The position numbers were made by a program, and so were the translations under genes. The notes below the pieces were generated by a model that worked only from the letters and a program-made list of their open reading frames with translations, did not search any database and was not told where the DNA came from. A DNA stretch of 64,000 bases from Antedon mediterranea (taxonomy: Eukaryota > Echinodermata > Crinoidea > Comatulida > Antedonidae): NCBI RefSeq assembly GCF_964355755.1, contig NC_092678.1, positions 25,648,365 through 25,712,364 of the forward strand. The letters run 5' to 3'. The stretch's first letter is position 1. Each line of letters starts with the position of its first letter. Below, one piece after another: positions 1 to 10,700 of this stretch.

Positions 1-2867
1 AATACTAAAAAATATTTTAGAAGTGATTATATCGAATTACAGTACTTAAAAATGCTTATATATTAAAATGCTTATAGGCCTATATTATGCGTGGTGCGTG
101 TGAGTGTTAGGCTACTATTATGTAGTTTCTTTTATATTATATGTAGGAATACTTTAACTTTCCAACTTGTATCTTTAAAACCTTATTTCATGTTTTTTTC
201 TTTATGATAATGTTTTATTTTTCAAAGGGTCTTACGACTACAGACAATTCCTTGTCTCTGTAAGATTCATGTAACATATATATTAAATATCTAACATATT
301 GTAGATTCTGTAAGTAAATGCACGGTGTTATCATTGAGTTTGTACGATATTGAGTTACATTTTGTGCACACTTCCATTTCGTATGGTCTCTATCTCCTTG
401 GCTTTGCGCGCGCGGTCTTGTTGGCTTTAGAAACACCTATCAATAGAGGGCGACATTAAAAAAATATACTGTAGAAATTTGTTTGGCGTGCGAGGTCAAT
501 ATAGTAGCTGCATCAAATTTGTTTTCGGTATTTAGATATTGTTATTTTGTTTTCGGTTTGTTTTCGGTTGTTTTTGGTTGTTTATGGTTGTTTTCAGTTG
601 TTTATGGTTGTTTTCGGTTGTTTTCGGTTGTTTTCGGTTGTTTTCGGTAATTAGACTGACCGGCCTACTACTACTAGTATTATGATCTAGTAGTATCTGA
701 TTATGATTAAGCAATTTATAGAACCGACACACTCCATTGTGTTTTATGGATTTATAATTTAATAGCACAATCCACAGCTATTGATACAATAAGGTACTCT
801 GAATCTGACTCAGAGAGCAACACTTATAGCGCGACCGAATTTTAGTTAACGCCGTTTTGTACAACAATGAGCCATGTGTACTTCGGCACCAAAATACTGT
901 ATATCCAACCGAAACAAAGAATCCACAATAAAATAATAGTCTACACTACAGTATTATCAATTATATATTACCTCGTACACTACGGTATAATTAAGGCCTG
1001 TCTGGCCTATATACCACCATAGAGAGATATTATAATATTCACTATATATAATATCTCTGTATGAATACCACCACACCACTAACTTAGTCCTATTCGTCGT
1101 TCTTACCTGATTTCCTGCTTTCTATAAGTAGGATCGGATCGTACTTAGTACTTAGTAGTTGTTTAATGTCTACTGTCTGCCTGTACGTTATCTGAACACT
1201 AACCGATTGTTTATAACACTGTAATACCAGTACTGTAGTACGTCGTCTAAACATTGGAGTTACACATTTTGAATACAGTAACTGACTGATACCCTTTACA
1301 ACCTGGTGGTATAAATGAAACCGGACACAGTTCACAGATTTTGAATAGCGACACTCTATAGGCCTAATAGTCGATCTTTTGTTTGTTGACATGCTGTTCG
1401 TACCGCTTGATAGGTTCACGGAAATATAATATTTTCCCCCTTTGTGCTGATATAGGAACCTTATCGGATATTATGACGTCACATTCGTGGTCCGGTAGAA
1501 ATTGGAAATTGAGTAGTACTGTAATAATATATTATAATTAAATAATTATTTGTTGACTTTTCCATGACCTAGGCCTATGTTGATAACATTATATTGTTCA
1601 CCAGTACCAATAAGAAGTCTGGTCACAGAAATTTAACTCATCACCATGGTTTTTCACTATAGTATTAATTATCGTCGGCCTTACATTTTACGCGTTCCGA
1701 TTGCGCGTATCCCTTACGCGCGTAAGCGTGCCGCAAGTAATTCACCAATCACGACGCGATGGATCAAACTGTCCTTGTGATTGGTCAACTCACTTTCAAG
1801 TTAAACGCGCACGTAGATCAATGGGCTAAATAATCACCGAGTGACAGTAAATTGTCAACAACCGGCGCTTAGTCTGTTTAGTTTGGATTTTTAACTTAAC
1901 CCGTACCGTATGTCTAGTCAAGTGTTTATTTATTTATGATGGTTTGTTTTGGGTAAACAAAGAAACCCGGCACTGATCAAGTTGTTTGATATAAGTCAAG
2001 TATAAGGGGAAAACCACAGATTTACAACAACTATACTATTCAGCTGAAGATAAGCGAAGCATTGGTAGGGTGGCATTATATTATCTAGTTTGTAGATCTA
2101 GAAAACTATATTATCTTATTCCCACATTTATGTTCCGCATCAACCTGTTGTTGCCACATCCCATAAACGCACTGAGTACGCCCCAGTTTGATTAAGTAAG
2201 TAACCACTAGAGATTTAGTACGTACCTACTGTCAATGCTCACGGGAATGTCAGTTCCATATTATTAAAACCTTCGAAAATAACTATGATCCATTCATATG
2301 TTACGCTTTCCTTCGAAGTTAAGTATGGTCCACACATGTAAGATCAACGCCTATAGAACGCGCTGTATGATATCAACTCCTAATAACAGGAGAAGCCTAC
2401 GCGCACATCAGACGGAAATCCATCAATAAACCGTACTTGTAGACTATGAGCGTAACCATTGAATCAGCAACCACAGAAATGAATTTAGAAGTTCGATATT
2501 AGCGTCTTAGAATTATTAGAATATTATGTATGATATCAGAGAGGCGCATAATGAACGTTAAAATATCGTTCAATATAAGATTCGATTTGCCACGCATGAT
2601 TAATGCACATAGCACGCGAGATAATCGCGTGTTTTTAGAGTAAAATTCGTGGCTTAAATTGCTGGGCAGTGCTTAAATCATGAAAGGTCTTAAGAACTAA
2701 CTTGTTAATTAGCATGACTCTAATAGGTGATCGATTTCAATGAATATAATACGCAACTTATCGGAATATGTCAGACAATAAATAGGTGGCGCTCTAATAA
2801 CAATTGATTGTATCACGACATAGGCCCCTGCAGATATCGTTTGTGTTTTGTCACCAAAAATCATGTA
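1..2867. other. Region without recognisable gene
   Basis: No ORF here resembles a protein family I know; the longest, on the minus strand near 1090-1419, has low-complexity composition and no domain. The stretch holds a 10-mer repeat at 541-648. A degenerate copy of the MITE family 1 core lies near 1715-1810: a CCAAT box (accaatcacgacgcgatgg), then the inverted counterpart (gtgattggtcaac). Otherwise it is AT-rich non-coding DNA. A distal promoter or leader exon of the EGF-like gene at 4.5 kb could lie here, but I see nothing that decides it. Confidence 0.6.
541..648. repeat. Short tandem repeat, unit near TTGTTTTCGG
   Basis: About ten imperfect copies of a 10-base unit (TTGTTTTCGG and variants such as TTGTTTATGG). 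The minus-strand ORF that crosses it reads as an Asn/Lys/Gln-rich low-complexity peptide and is a by-product of the repeat. Confidence 0.85.
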
Positions 2868-3523
2868 ATATCAGGGAAGAGTGAATACGCGAGTGTAATT
2901 TCACTTTTTCATTGCAGTATCAATCATCCTTAATATCAGGGAAGAGTGAATACGCGAGTGTAATTTCACTTTTCCATTGCAGTATCAATCATCCTTAATA
3001 TCATCAGGGAAGAGTGAATACGCGAGTGTAATTTCACTTTTCCATTGCAGTATCAATCATCCTTAATATCAGGGAAGAGTGAATACGCGAGTGTAATTTC
3101 ACTTTTCCATTGCAGTATCAATCATCCTTAATATCAGGGAAGAGTGAATACGCGAGTGTAATTTCACTTTTCCATTGCAGTATCAATCATCCTTAATATC
3201 AGGGAAGAGTGAATACGCGAGTGTAATTTCACTTTTCCATTGCAGTATCAATCATCCTTTATATCAGGGAAGAGTGAATACGCGAGTGTAATTTCACTTT
3301 TCCATTGCAGTATCAATCATCCTTAATATCATCAGGGAAGAGTGAATACGCGAGTGTAATTTCACTTTTCCATTGCAGTATCAATCATCCTTAATATCAG
3401 GGAAGAGTGAATACGCGAGTGTAATTTCACTTTTCCATTGCAGTATCAATCATCCTTAATATCAGGGAAGAGTGAATACGCGAGTGTAATTTCACTTTTC
3501 CATTGCAGTATCAATCATCCTTA
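2868..3523. repeat. 65-bp minisatellite, 10 copies
   Basis: Exactly ten head-to-tail copies of a 65-bp unit, two of which carry an extra ATC (10 x 65 + 2 x 3 = 656 bp). Copies are almost identical. Each unit contains TTTCACTTTTCCATTGCAG, a pyrimidine-rich stretch ending in CAG that looks like a 3' splice site on the + strand, about 1.0-1.6 kb upstream of the first EGF-gene coding exon. The units have no period divisible by three and no long ORF. Confidence 0.95.
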
Positions 3524-4519
3524 CTAATTGAATTAGAAGAATACAAACATTATGAGAAAACAAACTAACGAACGAAATATTTTAAATCGTCATACTTTGC
3601 TTTAGAGTGTTTGTAAGACGTTTACGTTTTACGGTCATAACTTTAAATTGGTGACAATTGAAAATCACAGAATGTAACTGAATTTTGGGAAAATTTTAAA
3701 TTAAAAATACAAATTTGAATATACAAATTAATATTCCGTACTTTTAAACCTCATTTCAAAATTTACAAAAACCAAGACAGTTCTATTAATACATTTTACA
3801 AACCCACGTAGACCGACCATAACAAGAAAACTTTTTATAGAAACACACTCACTAATGACAGAAAACTTCCGGCTTTGAAGGATTTAAAAAGTATCGTACA
3901 GTAGTCAGATAAGTAACCGTATTTTAAACGTCATTACAGGAGGAAGCAGCCTTCCTTTATTCGTTAAACGAGTTCTTTTTCTAGCAATGACAACATTGCA
4001 TTGCACAACGTGTATCGACTAGTCTCAAATCAATTTAAATAACTTCAGACGAGGTTCACTGCTACAACTACCTTCCAATTTATTTTAGCTGGTTTTCGTT
4101 TTTTCCAGAGATAGTAAATTTATTCCTCTTTTGGTAAGTACAATTTTATTTATTCCAAATATATTTATAAAATCGAATGATTTTACAAACTTTTCTGGAG
4201 CTCGTCTATAAATTTCGATGTTTCGTGATTTAGACGTTCATAAACTTCTAGCGAGTAAATTTATTATTTCGTTTGTACGTAATTCAAAACGATTGCTATA
4301 AATTCAAATATTATTTTCTAAATTTTACCAGAGCCCGCCTAAATGTTCATATTTTGTGATTAGACGTAAAATTATACACGATAGGTTATAGGCTACATGG
4401 CCTACTTTTGCATTATAAGTTTTAATTTTAATCCGTTTTTACGACAGTTTAAGTCGCATATAGTAGTTGTGTTGTGGCTTAATGTATTTTTATTTATAAT
4501 ATTTAAAATTTGTTTCTAG
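3524..4519. other. Region upstream of EGF-like gene; possible leader exon
   Basis: No coding sequence is recognised. At 4109-4133 a 25-base segment is bounded by ttttttccag and gtaagta and could be an untranslated leader exon spliced to 4520; it contains in-frame stops, so it is not coding. This is inference from splice consensus only. Confidence 0.35.
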
Positions 4520-4534
4520 GAGGATTTCCAAAAG

Positions 4535-6965
4535 ATGGGTGATAGGGAATGTTTTTGTGAGAATGGGGGTACATGTACGTCGTCTGGGTTGTGCTTTTGT
4601 GCCTCAGGGTTCAAAGGGAGCACATGCCAATACGCTGGTAAGTCGTCGCTGTTATTTTATTCCAAGCCACACAACCTCCAAATTATATTCGGGAACAAAT
4701 CGTGATCGATCATGTTTGTGTATTTTCCAATACAAATTTCCAACGAATTGTCATGGCCTCGGTTACACACAGTGGAAAGGAAATGACAGTCCAAACCTGC
4801 AGGAAATAATACATAAACTATTTGTTCACATTTCGAATGCGATTATCTTTCCTTATTTTATGGTCGGAATTTAATATTTACTTTCAACATTAATTAGTCT
4901 TTTGTTCTCACACACAAAAAAAGACATACGTTTCACGCGTGATTTGCACGCGGTACGCATCAAAACGCAGCAATCTAAACGAACGCGTAATTTTTAGATA
5001 CGACGATCGCCACAAACCGACACATTACGCCTCATATGCAAAACCAAAATAATTACGCAATTAAAATATTTTTTATGAGTCCAAAGTATTTAACGGTGGT
5101 CTATACGCGATTTGTCATCAACTTATTTTATTGGTAACGTTATAGCGCCCCCTAATGGTTGGTTGTGTTTTAAAGAGTATTTATAGTCCCTCTATTGTTT
5201 GGTCACAACTTCAACTTGAAAAAAGTTTGAAGACGCGAAATTGCTCAGGTTAGGCATGGACCTAATTAATATGTTTGGGATAAAAAAAAGGATGATAAAA
5301 AAAAGGGGAACAAAGGGGGAAAAAGAGGTTTTTTTTGTTAAAAAAAAAAAAAAAAAAATAATGTTTAGATTGCTGAAACATGTGTTGTAATGTAGTATAT
5401 AATAGAGATTACTAGAGAAACTTAACTTTTGTTTTTCTCTCATCAGATGATAATATCTCGCACTTTCTTTTTCAGATGAAGTTTCTGAAAACACAGCATC
5501 TAAAACACTGGAGATAATTATCGTAATTGGTGCTATAATTTTCTTCATGATCAATGGTCTGTGTTGGCTATTTATTTGGTATAAACGTAAACAACAAATT
5601 GAAAATGAGGGCATTTCACTTGATGTGCTTAACCGATGGGTCAGTGTTCGTAAGTACACATTAATTAAGTTCATTCTAGATAAAAACTTTGCTTTTAAAT
5701 AGATCCATTTAACTCCTAACTTAGTTTACCCTCCTTCTGCACACTTTCCGATGGGTCAGTGTTCGTAAGTACACATTAATTAAGTTCATTCTAGATAAAA
5801 ACTTTGCTTTTAAATAGATCCATTTAACTCCTAACTTAGTTTACCCTCCTTCTGCACACTTTCTTTCATTGTAAATGTTATGTGTATGCAGAGAAACATT
5901 AAAAACAAAGATCGAAACAAACTAGATACAAAAAATTTCCCTGAAGAAAAAAAAGAATACTTTTATTAAATTTTTATTTACGTAACAGACTTTCTTTATT
6001 GTATATAATTTAAAAATTCAATTTCTCCGACAGATGCAAACCGACAACAGTCATTGGACCAGAATTCACGTATAATGGCCGATCTCGACATTCCACCAAA
6101 TTACGAAGATTGGCAGAATGGTTCACCAGGCACGCCTGTTGTCTTACCCGGTTACTTAGTATCACATGTGCAACACAAAGACAAGCGTTCCTACTCTTTA
6201 CCAAACACCACAATATTTGTACCGGGATACTACCAACCACCGACAGGCACCAGTGACCAAACTCCAGGATTCTCAACGCCTTCAACCCCAGTGATTTTAC
6301 CTGGTTGGTGCAGCACACCGAACAGCTCAACGTCATCACCCTCGACTCCGGTTATTGTACCTGGAGTTATGGCGCCTGTCAAGTTGTCAACAGACTCGCG
6401 ACAAAGCTCCTCGCAAAGTACTCCAGATTCGTCAGGTGTTCCTAACGGTGTTCTGTCACCTTTAGCTCGATTCTGGAAGAAGACGTCTCCAAATAACCGA
6501 TCAATGGATGCAGCATCGCCAAATTCACCAGTTTTTCCGGTAACAATATCTCCGCTTGTAACATCCGGGGTTAAAGTTGATACGCAGCAACAAAACTACA
6601 TCACAACTCCGACAAAGTCTTCACGATTGTTTAAAAAAAAATCTAGCGTTTTAAAATTATTTATACCGCCCCATGATGCAAGTTGTTCAGTGGTGGACGA
6701 ATGTGAAACTGCTCCGGCATCCTTTGGCAAATCAAAAGGAAAAAGTCGTGGAAAGAAAATGTTAAAAAAGACTAAACATGTAGATGAAAGTGGAATTGGA
6801 ATTACATTATTGGTAGATCCTAAAAAGGAGGAAACAAAAAAGGAGGAAACAAAAAAGAAAGAAATTAAAAATGAAGACACAACAAACAAACAAGAAACAA
6901 ATGAAGACACAAATTGTGAAGAAAAAAAATGTGAGGGAACAAATTGTGAGGACACAGGACTTTAA
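4535..6965 (+). CDS. EGF-like single-pass membrane protein with repetitive cytoplasmic tail
   Basis: Three coding exons, 4535-4637, 5476-5649 and 6034-6965, join in phase 1 and give 402 residues. Residues 8-33 form one compact EGF-like module with six cysteines (C-x-C-E-N-G-G-T-C...G-L-C-F-C...T-C). A short stalk follows, then a hydrophobic segment at about 48-70 ending in W-Y-K-R-K, which fits a transmembrane helix with cytoplasmic C-terminus. The tail (93-402) carries four variants of a T-P-V-x-x-P-G motif, Ser/Pro-rich sequence, a basic stretch, and a Lys/Glu/Thr-rich end with paired cysteines. I chose the ATG at 4535 (AAGATGG, good context). There is no cleavable signal peptide, so either an upstream phase-0 exon supplies one or the protein is a reverse signal-anchor. 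I do not recognise the family. The first exon starts after a plausible acceptor (tttctag at 4519). Confidence 0.7.
5634..5863 (+). repeat. Direct tandem duplication (115 bp x 2) spanning a splice donor
   Basis: The segment starting cgatgggtcagtgttcgtaa at 5634 is repeated, apparently without change, from 5749. The first copy includes the last 16 bases of exon 2 and the donor gtaagt at 5650; the second copy carries the same exon end and donor at 5765. Only the first donor keeps the frame; reading to the second meets a stop. Confidence 0.95.
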
Positions 6966-7715
6966 AGAAAATGTACATATGTTTCCTCCTCAACATATTT
7001 TCTGAAGAAACATAAAACTACAAAAAACTATATGTCTAAATGTCAATTTATTATCAGCTGTTTCCATGATTTACAATTTTTATGGAAAATAATAAATAAT
7101 ACTTACTTGAGTTGACATCCTTAGCAAGGATCCTAACCAACAAAAACTAATAATAGGCCTACATTTAATAAGTAATAACTTTAATAAACAAGTACTGTAC
7201 TTTTAATAAAATTCCCCTCATATCATTATGAGAAAATCAAGTTTTTAAATTCAAACTGAACTAAACATTAATCTTATACCATAAATGTATATAATGTAAA
7301 GTAATACAAAAAAAGATGAATACTTCAATGTTTGTTTAATTATACAATTTTTATAATTTGTAAATTGTTATGTAAAATAAATGGAGTTTAAGTACATGAT
7401 GTCTTTATTCTAAATTTTTGTGAACAGTAATAGTGTAATTGTCAGTAATCTTGTACAATGAATGCTGTTTTTCAAATCGAAATCTGCAATAATACCATGA
7501 AATAAAAAAGTAAACAAGTATGCTTTATATAATGTTTACAGGGAATATTTTGGAATATATATGATACTTGGGATTATAACTTGAGTCTGTTCTGATTTTA
7601 TTTTATTTATTTTATTGTTTCATATGTTTTTATCGTATGTATCTGTGTGACTCTAGTTTTAATCAAGTAAATCAATCAATCGATATAATTTATAAAAATA
7701 TTAGTATTAATAATC
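6966..7715. other. Intergenic, convergent 3' ends
   Basis: AT-rich DNA between the stop of the EGF-like gene and the stop of ALDH5A1 on the other strand. It holds several AATAAA-type signals in both directions, as expected for two facing 3' UTRs. No other gene seen. Confidence 0.7.
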
Positions 7716-10700
7716 TTAATGTAACCCTCCAAAGCAAGCATACTTAATGTTAAGATATTCATCTATACCATATTTTGATCCCTCCCTACCCAAGCCAGAC
7801 TCCTTAATTCCCCCGAAGGCAATGTTCATAGCGGATAGCACCGATTCGTTGATGCCGACCATTCCAACCTCTAGGTCCTCAGCCACACGCCAAATCTGTT
7901 GGATGTCTTGTGAGTAGAAATAACCTGCAAGACCCATCCTGGTAGAGTTGGCAATTAATAGTGCTTCTTTTTCTTCCTTAAATCTTTGAAGAAATAAAAG
8001 AACAAAAGTTAATGTTTCATCTCTAAAGCTCTGTCTACACTTTCAAACTAGTGTGATATGCCCAAATATGTTAGTGATATGACATCATCATGTCCATATA
8101 TGGGCACATCATATTTTTCAAATAAAGTTTGATAGTGTAGATTCAATGCAATAATCCATTAACCGATTTGTTGTTTTTAATTTATAATGTTTTGTTTATT
8201 ATAATATCCATTATATTTTATACCTTGCAGCCCAGCCATTCTTTAAATGAACTGTAAGACTGTCTCAACAAACAATTGCATCTTGAGGTATGTGTCCTTT
8301 TTTAATTCATAATTCCATACAAGAAATGTCAATACATTTGTTTACAGTGTCTTACTTTATTACTGGGGCTAGAGGTCCAAATGTCTCTTCTCTGCAAACC
8401 GCCATTTCTTGATTAATGTCACGTATTACTGTTGGACTGTAGAAAGCCGGCCCTTTAGCGAGCCGTTCTCCACCAATCAGAACCTTCCCTCCTTTTTCTA
8501 CCGCATCTTTCACATGTTTATCCACCTAAAAACAAATATTGTTTTAGTATTATAACTTTAAACTTAAATTAGGATAATAATATATAAGATTTGTAAAGAG
8601 CACATATCCACTAAAATGCTCAAGGCGCTGTGGACTAGATGTTACACTTTCAATAACATGCTTCTTCCCTAAGGGTCTCTTCATGTCCTGCAGCTACTTA
8701 CGGCGCTTTATCTTCTGTCCACGACACAGTGGCTGAGTGTAAACTAGTACACCGGGGTAACCCCCCTACTTGTCTTTGAAAGATGTACTAGGTTCTTTAA
8801 GTGTGTGTACACTGGACCTATGTTTTATAGTCCTTATCTGAGAAGACTCGTTCTACCACCAGAACAATGGAGCGAGAGAGCCGTGAACCCTTGCCGATAT
8901 TTGACTATGGATTACGGTTCCATTGTCTTAATTGCTCGGCCATACACCTCACTAGTGATGTTGCCATTGTCATAACTGTAGCTCCATCAATGGTACCTAA
9001 CCTTATCTACTGCCTTTTCATTGATCAAAGGTCCATGTGTAGTACCATCTTCCAAACCATCGCCTACAACAAATTTCTCGACAGCTTTTGTCAGCTTCTC
9101 ACAGAACTCGTCATAGACTTGGTCTTGAACTAATAAACGGTTCGCGCTTATGCACGTCTGTTAAATTAAAAATGAATATTTGGTTTAATTATAATATTGA
9201 TATTTTTTTTAATTGTTTATCTTTATTTAAATTCAAAATTAAGAATTGTTTGTAATTGATTCTTGTGGACCTTGTCGATGTTCTTTTGTCTTGTCTTGTT
9301 TATGTATGTTGATTGCGAAAAAAAAAATTACGGCAAACCCAACAATTATGATCAGTAGTAAGAACACTATTTATTGTGCTTTTAATTTTGTTATCTGTTC
9401 AAATATACAACTATGATTTGGTTAGTAAGCTGAATCTAGGCGTTTAAATTAAAAGGTAAATCTAGGTGTTCAAATACCTGGCCTGATCCTCTAAACTTTG
9501 AGGAAACTGCACCCGCTACGGCAGCATTCACATCGGCTGAATTAAACACGATGAACGCCGCATTCCCACCTAGCTCCATTGAAACACGCTTCATTGTGTC
9601 CACAGACTGCTTCATCAAGATCTGAATAAAAATATACTAAATATGGTAGTGATATGCCCAAATATGGGCACATCACACTTTTTTGTCACATAAAGTTTGA
9701 TAGTGTAGACAGAGCTTTAGAAATTGACATAAACAAGCATAATCTACAACACAACTTGTGAAGATTCAGCATATTGTGGTAACTTACCTTCCCTGTCTCA
9801 GTTGACCCTGTAAATGATATTTTAGAAACTTTAGGATTTCCACAAAGAACTTTGCCAACCTCTGCTGCATGCTTATGAGAGCAAGTCACTACATTGAGTA
9901 CACCAGCAGGAATACCAGCTTGTTCCGCATACTGTAGCAAAATCACAATGAAATTAATAAGATGTATGCATTGATATTCCGCATACTGTATCAAAAGCAC
10001 AATGAAGTTAATAAGATGTATGCATTGATATTCCACATACTGTATCAAAAGCACAAGGAAATTAATAAGATGTATGCATTGATATTGATAATTTATTGGT
10101 TACTCTCCTTTGAAATGGAAGAACACGCTTGTAACAAAAGGTTCGAAGTCATACAGTAGTTTGTAATGGCCAAATGATACTGATAGTGTGTTTTAAATGT
10201 TCTGATATAAGTAGGCATCATTATGTGGTATATGTTTTAATCTACCATATCCAATGGTTGTTAAGTAAAGGAATGATTTGAATTTTTTTTTTCATATCAA
10301 TTTCAGCTTGTAAATATGTATATGTTTGTATGATGTCGTATGTTTAAGCGGATATTAGCATTGATGGCATTTGCAGCAATAAAGAAATTGAATTAAATTG
10401 AAATTACATGACAGGTAGCAAGAGCCGACAGTGGCGTGTCTTCAGCTGGTTTGACAACTACCGTGCATCCAGCGGCCAATGCTGCTCCTACTTTCCTTAG
10501 AATCATTGCATTTGGGAAATTCCACTACAATCAATAATAACACATAGATTTAGAGTTATAGAGTTATGATACATGATTTTGTCTATAGGGCTGCCCATTA
10601 AAAATCACTATATTCTGTAAATTTGATGAAAATAGGGACCCGGCAAATAGGGACCCGGCAAATAGGGGACCAATAAAATCCAGGGACCAATAAAATCCAG

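Noticed and set aside
2868-3523. CRISPR-like array of direct repeats
   Set aside because: Units are contiguous 65-bp copies without variable spacers, in a eukaryotic genome.
4539-4874. 111-codon plus-strand ORF
   Set aside because: Starts in the wrong frame of the EGF exon (the EGF frame begins at 4535) and runs through the donor into the intron.
6596-6955. Ser/Phe-rich minus-strand ORF
   Set aside because: Antisense of the Lys/Glu-rich end of the EGF-like gene tail.
8867-9133. 88-codon plus-strand ORF
   Set aside because: Antisense to the ALDH5A1 exon with the catalytic cysteine.
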